Source: an uncultured cyanobacterium (GTDB lineage: Bacteria > Cyanobacteriota > Cyanobacteriia > PCC-6307 > Cyanobiaceae). From it: a stretch of 9,464 nucleotides of DNA. Location: NCBI GenBank assembly GCA_903831165.1, contig CAIKWV010000254.1, positions 1 to 9,464 on the forward strand. The letters run 5' to 3'. A model generated the notes under the pieces. That model searched no databases and was not told the DNA's origin. It saw nothing but the letters and a program-made list of their open reading frames with translations. Positions within the stretch are counted from its first letter, which is position 1. Each line of letters opens with the position of its first letter. Both the position numbers and the translations under genes were made by a program. Below, one piece after another: positions 1 to 6,716 of the stretch.

Positions 1-35
1 CAGCTCCTGCAGCATTTCACGGGGTATGGCCATGA
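1..35 (+). CDS. Possible 3' end of an upstream gene (partial)
   Basis: The third reading frame is open from the window edge and ends at a TGA at 33-35. That stop overlaps the ATG at 32 of the next gene in an ATGA arrangement. The last residues would be APAAFHGVWP. The only support is this overlap, which matches the close packing of the genes downstream. Too little sequence is present to name a product; an upstream member of the same pilin operon is possible but unproven. Confidence 0.25.
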   Translation, partial: APAAFHGVWP

Positions 36-1789
36 AACTGCCGCGATCATCACACCAACCCATTGCCAAGGGAGAACAGGGCTTTTCCCTGGCTGTTGTT
101 GTCGCCATCGCCCTGATTCTGGCGGCCGGAACCATGGGGGTTCTTTACCGCGCTTCAGGGGGATTAGTGGGTTCGGTGCGTCAGGGTGATCATCGCCAGG
201 CGCTTGAAGCCGCCCAGGCCGGAACGGCCCAAGTCCTGAAAGAACTCAATCAGAAGTACCCCCACCTGCTGGTGCGCGATGTGGCCGCCGGCTGGTCCCC
301 TACCACGGCCGCCCCCAGCGCCTGGACCAGCAACCTGCCCTCAACGGTGTGTGGAGACGGCACCTCTCCGGCACCCGCGAACATCAGGCTCAAGACCGCG
401 CCCCCGGCAACCCTCACGGCCAACAACGTCGCCGGTGCGAACACGGGCCGCTATCAGTTGATCAGCTACGACTTCAGCGGTGACCCAACCCGGCTGGGGG
501 GAACGGCGACGATCCGCATGCGCGGCTGGTCTCCCAATGGCAGAGCCAACTCCAACGTCGAAACCCAGGTGTGGATCTCCACCAAACCCTGTGGCGGCGC
601 CGTGGGCAGCCTCGGGGGCCAGTACTTTGCCGGCCTGGCCGCCAACTACATGCAGCTCTACGACGACACGGTGAATGGCAACGCCACCTGTCTGTGGAAA
701 GGCGCCGTCAACCCCTACACCGACTGCAGCTCCAGCCTGGCCGCTAACAGCGCCACCCTCAAGACTGCCGTGGGCCTCTCCAATACCGCTGTGACCACCA
801 ATCTGCAGCTCACCGGCGGGAAAGGCTCAAGTCTGACCTTTCCAGACTTCCCGACGATGCCAAGCACGCTCAATGAGGAGATGGAATGCAATAGCTACAA
901 GCTTGCGTACTCATCATCAACCTGCAGCAAGACAACGGCTAACAACCAGGGACTGGGCTGGACCATCTATGACGACACTGTGATTATGGCGGGCAGACAA
1001 TACCAGTGTCTCAACAACATGAAGACTTCGACCTGTGAACCGACCGGGGCTGATGTCGCTGGCAGCGGCACAGCTGCCAAGACCAAGATCTGCGAAGTGG
1101 ATGCCGGTACGGGAATCACAGACTGCGCACTCTGGAGGATCGCCTTCCCCTCGGGCGCTTACAATCATTTAGTGGTCTATGGCTTGAATGGTAGCAACAA
1201 ATATGTGCGAATCTGGGTCACTTGCGACAGGGCCAGCTCGGTGGGAGCCTCCAAATGCGACAAGAATGTCAGTGGCGACACCATGGGCGCAGATCGACAA
1301 TTCCATGTCATGAATACCTCGGGCCTCTATGCCCGAGCGAACTACACAAACAAGACAGACGCCATCGCCAATGTGCCTGCGGGCAGCAAGCGCGAAGACC
1401 TGGTGTCCTATCTGGGGGTGCCACCCACCGGATCCAATGCGACAGGGGCAGGCGTCGATCCGATGACGGCTTGCCGCAACTGGTTTGATCCCAGTGGCGC
1501 CAGCAGGAATTACGTCAACTCGACCCGGCTGGAAATTCACTTTTCCACCATCGAGGGCTTTTTCTACTTCCCCTGCTCCTACTCCGATCTCGACGGCACC
1601 ACCCAGAGTGGTGCCTACTGGCTGCTCTACTACAAAGCCAAATCGGGCAGTCCCGCCACACTCAATGTGCCAACCGGCATGGCAGGCGGCGTCGTGGACC
1701 AATTCGGCAACGAATTCAACGTGACAGCGAACTACCAATTTGAATATGCTGCCACCGGCATCACCAATTGGCGGGAGGTCCCAAACTGA
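32..1789 (+). CDS. Large PilX/GspK-like minor pilin, cysteine-rich
   Basis: This encodes a protein of 585 residues (587 if the in-frame ATG at 26 is used). I prefer the ATG at 32 because GGGGT at 21-25 then sits at a usable distance and a possible upstream stop overlaps it as ATGA. Numbered from the ATG at 26, the leader ends KGEQG and prepilin peptidase should cut between G19 and F20. A hydrophobic helix follows at about 21-41. The Glu normally found at +5 of the mature pilin is replaced by Val, as in GspK/PilX-type tip subunits. The rest is extracellular in character, rich in Thr, Ser, Asn and Gly. It has 14 cysteines (109, 189, 222, 234, 288, 300, 328, 337, 356, 367, 400, 411, 483, 517), ten of them in close pairs suggestive of disulfide loops. 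It is much larger than most pilins. It probably sits at a pilus tip, exported through the inner membrane and assembled outside. The exact function is not recognised. The stop overlaps the next start by one base. Confidence 0.8.
   Translation: MKLPRSSHQPIAKGEQGFSLAVVVAIALILAAGTMGVLYRASGGLVGSVRQGDHRQALEAAQAGTAQVLKELNQKYPHLLVRDVAAGWSPTTAAPSAWTSNLPSTVCGDGTSPAPANIRLKTAPPATLTANNVAGANTGRYQLISYDFSGDPTRLGGTATIRMRGWSPNGRANSNVETQVWISTKPCGGAVGSLGGQYFAGLAANYMQLYDDTVNGNATCLWKGAVNPYTDCSSSLAANSATLKTAVGLSNTAVTTNLQLTGGKGSSLTFPDFPTMPSTLNEEMECNSYKLAYSSSTCSKTTANNQGLGWTIYDDTVIMAGRQYQCLNNMKTSTCEPTGADVAGSGTAAKTKICEVDAGTGITDCALWRIAFPSGAYNHLVVYGLNGSNKYVRIWVTCDRASSVGASKCDKNVSGDTMGADRQFHVMNTSGLYARANYTNKTDAIANVPAGSKREDLVSYLGVPPTGSNATGAGVDPMTACRNWFDPSGASRNYVNSTRLEIHFSTIEGFFYFPCSYSDLDGTTQSGAYWLLYYKAKSGSPATLNVPTGMAGGVVDQFGNEFNVTANYQFEYAATGITNWREVPN
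1773..1779 (+). promoter_or_regulatory. Ribosome binding site of the FimT/GspH-like gene
   Basis: GGGAGGT lies nine bases before the ATG at 1789, inside the end of the preceding gene. It decides the start against an in-frame TTG at 1768, which would add seven residues. Confidence 0.65.
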
Positions 1790-2358
1790 TGACGATCAGC
1801 TTCCCCCAGCCATCACTGCCCAAGAGCCACCACTCCCAGAGGGCTTTCACCATGACCGAGATGGTGATGGTTGTTGGCATCATCGGTGTCCTGCTCGGGG
1901 TCGGCGTTCCCCGTTACAACCAACAGATCCGAGAGTATCGGCTGCAGGCCATCACCGCTCGTCTCGCGACCTGGCTGGATGAACAGCGGCGGCTGGCGAT
2001 GCAGCAAGCCCGTCCCTGCGCCATCAGCATCAACACCAGCACGGCCACGTTCGATGCCTCTGTCAACGATACCGGCATCACCAATGACGTCTGTGGCTCC
2101 ACCGCCAGCCAGCCCCGGGATTCGGTGTTGCGGTTGCGCAATCTGGAGAATGGCACCAATAACCTGACATTGACCCTGCTGGGCAGCACCACCAGCCCCC
2201 TGTTGTTCGGCTTTCGCGGCCTCAGCCCCAATGGCATGGAAGTGCAGATCAGCCTGGAGGGCAGCAGCCGTTGCGTTCGGGTCACACGCCCGCTGGGGCT
2301 GATCCGCATGGGCCGGATCAAGAGCGGATCCACCACTTGCAGCTACGCGGGGATGTGA
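1789..2358 (+). CDS. GspH/FimT-like type IV minor pilin
   Basis: The product has 189 residues, the usual size for FimT/GspH-type pseudopilins. The leader is 19 residues long and basic/His-containing, ending HHSQRA. The mature protein begins FTMTE with the conserved Glu at +5 (E24). A hydrophobic helix runs to about residue 41, followed by the PRYNQQ boundary typical of the pilin alpha-helix. The residue before the cut is Ala (A19), not the common Gly. Alanine is tolerated by some prepilin peptidases, but processing here is inferred. The mature part has four cysteines (RPC, DVC, SRC, TTC), probably two disulfides, and a C-terminal half of likely beta strands. ATG 1789 overlaps the preceding stop (TGATG), so translation is probably coupled. 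In other systems this class forms the minor-pilin complex that starts pilus assembly, and some FimT homologues bind DNA during competence. Whether this one does cannot be read from the sequence. Confidence 0.85.
   Translation: MTISFPQPSLPKSHHSQRAFTMTEMVMVVGIIGVLLGVGVPRYNQQIREYRLQAITARLATWLDEQRRLAMQQARPCAISINTSTATFDASVNDTGITNDVCGSTASQPRDSVLRLRNLENGTNNLTLTLLGSTTSPLLFGFRGLSPNGMEVQISLEGSSRCVRVTRPLGLIRMGRIKSGSTTCSYAGM
2349..2353 (+). promoter_or_regulatory. Ribosome binding site of the pilin-RTX gene
   Basis: GGGGA lies seven bases before the ATG at 2361. It supports this start over the longer in-frame opening at 2271, which would overlap the previous gene by nearly 90 bases and place a long non-leader segment ahead of the prepilin motif. 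Confidence 0.5.
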
Positions 2359-2360
2359 AC

Positions 2361-3626
2361 ATGAACCAAATCAATCTCAATCACCCGATCAGATATGGCC
2401 GGCTGGCGGCATGCAGTCAGTCCGTCAAAGGCTTCAGCCTGGTCGAACTGCTGGTCGCTGCCGCGGTGGGCGTTTTGGTGGTGACGGTCGCCGGTGACGC
2501 GCTGCTGTTCCATGTCCGTTCGATGGCCACCAGCGAATCGCTGCAACGACAACGAGAGTCAGCATCGCGAACATCCAGCTTCATCGAGTCGGAAATCGCC
2601 CATAGCCAAGGGGTGATCACCAGTTCAACGGGGCTTGATCTGAGTAGTTGTGGTCTGACTGCCAGCGAATTCCGATTCGCCCTGAAGATGCCCGCCGGCT
2701 TTGCCCCCGTCATCTATGGCGTCAAGGCCCGTACCTCGATCACCGGCGCCGATTATGGCTCCGCCGATGACTGGAACGGCACCAACCTGCTGACCCGTTG
2801 CGGACCCGACATCGCCATCGACGGCACCTACCAGACACCGGCCTCCGCAGCCGACTCCCGAACCATTGTGGTTGACAACCTCACGGCCTCGGCACCGGGC
2901 GGTGGCCTTTCGCTGCCGGGCTCAAGCAGCAAATCGGTCAGTTTCCTGCTGGCGCTCGATGGGCTGGCGGTCTCTGTCGGCACGCCTTCCACCTACCTGG
3001 CCCAGGCCGGCGGCACCTCCCATACCAATCCACCTTTACCCTATCCCTCCTCCTATTCGGGCTGCGATCAGGTCTGCAACCTCACCTCCTGCGACACCAC
3101 AACCTCTGGGTTATATGCGGGGACGCTGTATGCCGACACGATCTCAGCAGCTCAGGTCGCCGCCAACACCCTGGTCTGCGGCAGGGGCGGCGGTGATCGC
3201 ATCACCGGATCCAGCTCCGACCAGGCCATTGACCCAGGGCGAACCGCCTCGGCCACCGTCAGTGGCGGCGGCGGCAAGGACGTGCTGTTCGGCAGCGCCG
3301 GCAACGACAGCCTCAGCGGTGGCGATCTGGCCGACATCCTGGTGGGGCGCAATGGCAATGACACCCTCTCCGGTGCCGGTGGCGACGACGTGTTTTACCC
3401 CTGGACCGAGGCCACCGTTTCGGCCACCAGCAGCACCGTGATCTCAGGCGGCGCAGGGGACGACATCGTCTTTTTCCCAGGCACAAAAGCCTCTGACTTC
3501 ACCATCGGCAGCTGTGCCCAGGCCTCCTGCACCGTCACCGCCAGCGACGGCGGCCTGACCAAAACGGTGACGATGAGCAATGTGGAAGAACTGGTGTTCA
3601 CCGATGGTCGCTATGCCGTTCCCTAA
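2361..3626 (+). CDS. PilW/GspJ-like minor pilin fused to RTX calcium-binding repeats
   Basis: The product has 421 residues. Residues 1-24 form a prepilin leader ending SVKG. The mature protein begins FSLVELLVAA with Glu at +5 (E29), and a hydrophobic helix runs to about 47, as in PilW/GspJ proteins. The middle part (about 50-260) is of pilin-ectodomain type and has several cysteines. From about 274 the sequence changes to RTX nonapeptide repeats of the form GGxGxDxUx: GGGDRITGS (276), GGKDVLFGS (304), AGNDSLSGG (313), a degenerate unit near 323, NGNDTLSGA (331), GGDDVFYPW (340) and GGAGDDIVF (363). The tail has NVEELVFTDG, a common ending after such repeats. In the RTX family these repeats bind calcium and fold into a parallel beta roll outside the cell. 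That chemistry is established for RTX proteins; its use here on a pilus is inferred. RTX proteins normally leave by type I secretion, whereas this one carries a pilin signal. The gene starts two bases after the preceding stop. I recall, unverified, that competence pilins RntA/RntB of Synechococcus elongatus have a similar architecture. Confidence 0.85.
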   Translation: MNQINLNHPIRYGRLAACSQSVKGFSLVELLVAAAVGVLVVTVAGDALLFHVRSMATSESLQRQRESASRTSSFIESEIAHSQGVITSSTGLDLSSCGLTASEFRFALKMPAGFAPVIYGVKARTSITGADYGSADDWNGTNLLTRCGPDIAIDGTYQTPASAADSRTIVVDNLTASAPGGGLSLPGSSSKSVSFLLALDGLAVSVGTPSTYLAQAGGTSHTNPPLPYPSSYSGCDQVCNLTSCDTTTSGLYAGTLYADTISAAQVAANTLVCGRGGGDRITGSSSDQAIDPGRTASATVSGGGGKDVLFGSAGNDSLSGGDLADILVGRNGNDTLSGAGGDDVFYPWTEATVSATSSTVISGGAGDDIVFFPGTKASDFTIGSCAQASCTVTASDGGLTKTVTMSNVEELVFTDGRYAVP

Positions 3627-3627
3627 C

Positions 3628-4254
3628 ATGGATCATTCGAGCGATACGGATCATCAACCAGGAGAAGCCGGGGAGCATCCCCCTTTAAAAATCAATTCTC
3701 AGCATCAGGGTGAAGGGTTCAGCTTGATTGAGCTGATGCTTTCACTGACATTCATCCTGTTGAGCGTTGCCTGGGTCACCCGCATCACCACCAATGCCCA
3801 GGTGGCCGTACGCAACGGCAATCTGGTGGATTCGATCTATACCAGCATCAATGAGGACGCCGACAAGCTGCGCAAGGCCGCCATGGATTACGGCTGTGCA
3901 TCGATGGACGCCAGCAGCGGCGACTGCCTGGCCTACTCAACCGCCTCTGCCACGGATGCCAGCTCGGCGTTTTATAGCTCCTGCAACAGCAACAGCGTTG
4001 CCCAGAAGATGCTGACCGACCAGGCCTCCACCTTTGCAACGCCCTTTACTCTGGTCTGGGCGCCCAATGCACCGGCCGGGGTCCCCATTCCAACGGCCAT
4101 CAGTGCCATTCGCATCACCCGCACGATCAGCCAGGACAGCGACAAGGGCAGGGTTTTTATAACTTACTCCACCGCAGCACCTTCACCCTTGAATATCAGT
4201 GTCACCACCATCATCGTGCCTCAGGCCCAGGCCTGGTGCCCAGGTCCAAAGTAG
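3628..4254 (+). CDS. PilV/GspI-like type IV minor pilin
   Basis: The product has 208 residues from the ATG at 3628, one base after the preceding stop. In-frame ATGs at 3604, 3613 and 3580 overlap the preceding gene. None of these starts has a clear ribosome binding site, so translation probably depends on ribosomes finishing the gene before. The leader is unusually long and hydrophilic (about 30 residues, rich in Asp, Glu, His and Pro) and ends GEG. The mature start is FSLIELMLSL with Glu at +5 (E35), followed by a hydrophobic helix to about 50. The ectodomain has four cysteines (90, 100, 119, 204), the last close to the C-terminus in WCPGPK. Size, leader and position as last gene of the set fit a PilV/GspI-type minor pilin, but the ectodomain itself is not recognised. 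The operon ends here; the next gene is on the opposite strand, 16 bases on. Confidence 0.82.
   Translation: MDHSSDTDHQPGEAGEHPPLKINSQHQGEGFSLIELMLSLTFILLSVAWVTRITTNAQVAVRNGNLVDSIYTSINEDADKLRKAAMDYGCASMDASSGDCLAYSTASATDASSAFYSSCNSNSVAQKMLTDQASTFATPFTLVWAPNAPAGVPIPTAISAIRITRTISQDSDKGRVFITYSTAAPSPLNISVTTIIVPQAQAWCPGPK
4227..4236. repeat. Perfect 10-bp palindrome at the operon end
   Basis: CCAGGCCTGG lies inside the last codons of the final pilin gene, within a wider run of CCCAGG/CCTGG pieces. It has no loop and no T-run, so it is a poor intrinsic terminator. No better terminator is visible in the 16-base gap before the convergent cysQ. Confidence 0.3.
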
Positions 4255-4270
4255 AACTTGACGACCTGAT

Positions 4271-5224
4271 TCACACCGCAAACCCCGGATCGATCACCCG
4301 CAACGCTTCACCTGCCCGTTCGCACAATTCGCGATGGGCCAGCCCATGGCTGGCGATCAGGCAGCCCGCCTGTTGACAATCGCCATCGTTGTAGCTGAGC
4401 GGTCGACCATCGGCATGGCTGAGGGCACCGCCAGCAGCCAGCAGCACCGCCTCTGGAGCCGCCAGATCCCAGTCCTTCGGCGCCGACTGACCAGAGAGCG
4501 AAATATAGAGATCACTCTCGCCCCGCAGAATCGTGGCCACCTTGCCGCCGACGCTGCCCATCGAGCGGCGATCGGCCAGGGGCAGGGCCGCCAGCAATTG
4601 CTCCAGTCGCCCATCGCGATGGTTGCGGCTAGCCACCAGCACCAGTTCAGCCAGGTTCCGGCGCGCGCTCAACGCCGGCGCGAACCGCTGCCCGGCGCGA
4701 TTCTCCCGCCAGGCCTCACCGGCCCCACCTTCGGCGCCCACCAGACCGAACCACAGCTCCTCCAGCTCCGGCAACAGCACCACTCCCAGCACCGGCCGGC
4801 CGCCCCGCACCAGGGCCAGATGCACCGCGTATTCGCCCGTACCCTGCAGAAAGTCCTTGGTGCCATCCAGCGGATCAAGGATCCAGAGCCACTCAGCATC
4901 CAGCGGTACACCCGGCACCAGCAGCTCCTGGGCGGTCTCCTCACTCAGCAGGCTCCAGCCAGCCGCGGGAAAGGCCTGCTCCAGTCCCTCCAGCAACCAC
5001 TGGTTCACCGCCAGATCCGCCGCCGACACCGGCCCCGAGCCGCCATCCTCCACACTCAGCAGCGGCGGGAAGCCGTAGGGCGGGGTTTGGCCGCGGGCGT
5101 AACTGCGCAGAATGTCGGCCGCGCCCCAGCTCAGCCGCCGCAGCTCCGCCAGCAGCTGCTCCATGCCGATACCGCCAGGCAAGGCAGAGAAAGCCGGCAT
5201 CATGGTCACAGCACGTTCAGCCAT
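4271..5224 (-). CDS. cysQ: 3'(2'),5'-bisphosphate nucleotidase, inositol monophosphatase family
   Basis: The enzyme is a magnesium-dependent phosphatase that removes the 3'-phosphate from phosphoadenosine phosphate left over from sulfate assimilation, yielding AMP in the cytoplasm. The product has 317 residues from the ATG at 5224. The family signature is complete: the acidic pair in LLSEE (E95/E96), the metal-binding DPLDGT (D117, D120, with G121 and T122), and the second motif WDLAAPEA (W252, D253). SAADLAVNQWL near residue 60 is also typical. The start is uncertain. ATGs at 5203, 5200 and 5164 are in frame, none has a good ribosome binding site, and related proteins as I remember them begin near 5203. 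The frame is open further upstream to 5536, but that stretch lies antisense to rsmI and is not CysQ-like. It converges on the pilin operon and is divergent from rsmI. Related inositol monophosphatases share the motifs, so substrate is a family-level assignment. Confidence 0.9.
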   Translation of the reverse strand: MAERAVTMMPAFSALPGGIGMEQLLAELRRLSWGAADILRSYARGQTPPYGFPPLLSVEDGGSGPVSAADLAVNQWLLEGLEQAFPAAGWSLLSEETAQELLVPGVPLDAEWLWILDPLDGTKDFLQGTGEYAVHLALVRGGRPVLGVVLLPELEELWFGLVGAEGGAGEAWRENRAGQRFAPALSARRNLAELVLVASRNHRDGRLEQLLAALPLADRRSMGSVGGKVATILRGESDLYISLSGQSAPKDWDLAAPEAVLLAAGGALSHADGRPLSYNDGDCQQAGCLIASHGLAHRELCERAGEALRVIDPGFAV

Positions 5225-5269
5225 CGGCGATTCATTGTGCAGGAGCCCCCGGTCCCTCCCCCCCGCGCG
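5225..5269. promoter_or_regulatory. Short divergent spacer between cysQ and rsmI
   Basis: Only about 45 bp separate the two proposed start codons, so promoters for both genes must overlap each other or lie inside the opposite gene's 5' part. I see no clear -10/-35 pair. AGGAG at 5241-5245 is 24 bases from the rsmI ATG, too far to serve as its ribosome binding site. An in-frame GTG at 5237 is an alternative rsmI start. Confidence 0.4.
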
Positions 5270-6190
5270 ATGGCAGCCCAGCCGGCCGTAAGCCCAGCCG
5301 GCGCCCCAGAGCCCGTCTCCGCGCCTGAGGCCTCCCCAGGCCAGCGGCCCGAACCCCAGTCCGGCGTCCTCTATCTGGTGGGGACCCCGATCGGAAACCT
5401 GGACGACCTCTCTCCGCGGGCGCGGCGGGTGCTGGCCGGCGTCGATCGGATCGCCTGTGAGGACACGCGTCACAGCGGCCTGCTGCTGCAACGGCTTGGG
5501 CTGGGCGCCAGGCGGCTGATCAGTTTTCATGCTCACAACCAGAGCGGCCGCATCCCCCAGCTTCTGGCCGCCCTGGTCGCTGGCGAAGCGCTGGCGTTGA
5601 TCAGCGATGCAGGGTTGCCCGGCATCTCCGATCCCGGCGAGGAGCTGGTGGCGGCCGCCCGCCAGGCCGGCCTGCAGGTGATCTGCATCCCAGGCCCTTC
5701 GGCGCTGACCACGGCCCTGGTCAGCAGTGGCCTGCCCAGCGGCCGCTTCTGCTTCGAAGGCTTTCTGGCGGCAAAGCCCTCGGCCCGGCGCCAGCAGCTG
5801 GCGGATCTGGCCGGCGAACGGCGCACGATCGTGCTCTACGAATCACCGCACCGGTTGCTGGCCCTGCTCGAAGATCTGTTGTCGGTGCTCGGGGACCGGC
5901 CGTTGCAGGTGGCGCGGGAGCTGACCAAACGGCATGAGCAGCAGGTGGGGCCCACGGTGGCCGCGGCCCTGGAGCATTTCCGCCGCACGCCGCCCCAGGG
6001 AGAATGCACCCTGGTGCTGGGGGGCGCCGCCGCCGCTGAAGCACCGCTCTGGGACGCAACCAGCCTGCACGCCCAGTTGCTGGAGCTGGTCTCCAGCGGC
6101 CTGAGCAACCGGGAGGCGGCGCGCCAGCTGGCCCAGAGCAGCGGCCATGCCAAACGGGATCTGTACGCCTTGTTGCACCGTCCAGACTGA
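5270..6190 (+). CDS. rsmI: 16S rRNA (cytidine1402-2'-O)-methyltransferase
   Basis: RsmI transfers a methyl group from S-adenosylmethionine to the 2'-OH of C1402 in the decoding centre of 16S rRNA, tuning start codon choice and decoding accuracy. The product has 306 residues, slightly longer than usual because of a Pro/Ala-rich N-terminal tail of about 32 residues. The family motifs appear in order: LVGTPIGNLDDL (from 36), EDTRHSG (64), SDAGLPGISDPG (112), IPGPSA (140), YESPHR (190) and RELTKRHEQ (216). GECTLVLGG follows, then a C-terminal helical part. These fit the tetrapyrrole methylase fold of the family. The start is the first ATG before the tail. The frame stays open far upstream (to 4334), but that part is antisense to cysQ and has no recognisable content. 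A small membrane protein gene follows after 82 bp. Confidence 0.96.
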   Translation: MAAQPAVSPAGAPEPVSAPEASPGQRPEPQSGVLYLVGTPIGNLDDLSPRARRVLAGVDRIACEDTRHSGLLLQRLGLGARRLISFHAHNQSGRIPQLLAALVAGEALALISDAGLPGISDPGEELVAAARQAGLQVICIPGPSALTTALVSSGLPSGRFCFEGFLAAKPSARRQQLADLAGERRTIVLYESPHRLLALLEDLLSVLGDRPLQVARELTKRHEQQVGPTVAAALEHFRRTPPQGECTLVLGGAAAAEAPLWDATSLHAQLLELVSSGLSNREAARQLAQSSGHAKRDLYALLHRPD

Positions 6191-6258
6191 GGGGCGGGCC
6201 CCGCTGCGGCCTGGAGCTGCTGGCGGCAGTCGGGTGCGACAGACTGGGGCCTTGCCAC

Positions 6259-6263
6259 GGGAG
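6259..6263 (+). promoter_or_regulatory. Ribosome binding site of the small membrane protein gene
   Basis: GGGAG lies nine bases before the ATG at 6273 and supports that start over the open frame extending back to 6147, which overlaps the end of rsmI. Confidence 0.55.
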
Positions 6264-6272
6264 CTCCACGCC

Positions 6273-6509
6273 ATGCTGCTGCGCCTGCGCCTTGTCCTGG
6301 GCAGCCTGGTGGGCGGTGCCCTGTTGCTGGTCGCCCTCTGCCTGGGGGCCCAGAATCTGGAGGATCGCCCCCAACTCAACCTGGGATTCGGCCGCACAGA
6401 GCCGCTGCCCAGCGGTTTTCTCGTCGGACTGGCCCTGGCGATCGGAGTGGCCAGTGGCGGCAGCGCCGTCGCCCTGCTGGCCGGTCGCAGCCCCAGGGAC
6501 GAGCCCTGA
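6273..6509 (+). CDS. Small two-helix membrane protein, LapA/DUF1049-like
   Basis: The product has 78 residues. A hydrophobic helix at about 5-26 ends in GAQNLEDRP. A short polar segment containing LNLGFGRTEPLP follows, then a second helix at about 49-68 and a basic/acidic tail, GRSPRDEP. The pattern of helix, QN, short beta-like segment, LP and second helix is that of LapA-domain (DUF1049) proteins, inner-membrane proteins tied to envelope assembly in proteobacteria. The match is by layout and a few residues, so the family call is tentative. The gene is 82 bp downstream of rsmI on the same strand and may be cotranscribed. The role in cyanobacteria is not known to me. Confidence 0.72.
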   Translation: MLLRLRLVLGSLVGGALLLVALCLGAQNLEDRPQLNLGFGRTEPLPSGFLVGLALAIGVASGGSAVALLAGRSPRDEP

Positions 6510-6716
6510 GCAGCTCGCAACCGACAGAGTCGCTGCAGCAACCCTCAAAGGCGATCGGATCGGCATTGCCAGGCAACGAGGCGGAGCGGCTCCCTGCAAC
6601 AACCCTGGCTTGCCACACTTCGTTGGGCCTCAGCACTTGAGTTGAGGATCAAGAGCTCGCTACCAGTCCGAGCAAGGTTTTAGAAGTCGCGTGTTGGTGA
6701 ACGCAGCTCGGAGGCC

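Noticed and set aside
4334..5269. 312-codon open frame on the + strand, continuous with rsmI and antisense to cysQ
   Set aside because: The translation is Gln/Arg/His/Ala-rich and matches nothing known, while the opposite strand encodes CysQ with all its motifs. It is open because of GC-rich codon bias.
5225..5536. Upstream extension of the cysQ frame to a 421-residue product
   Set aside because: The added 104 residues are low-complexity, lie antisense to the conserved rsmI N-terminus, and are absent from the CysQ family.
5721..6602. 293-codon open frame on the - strand across rsmI and the small membrane protein gene
   Set aside because: Pro/Ala/Arg/Gln-rich and antisense to the well-supported rsmI; no recognisable domain or ribosome binding site.
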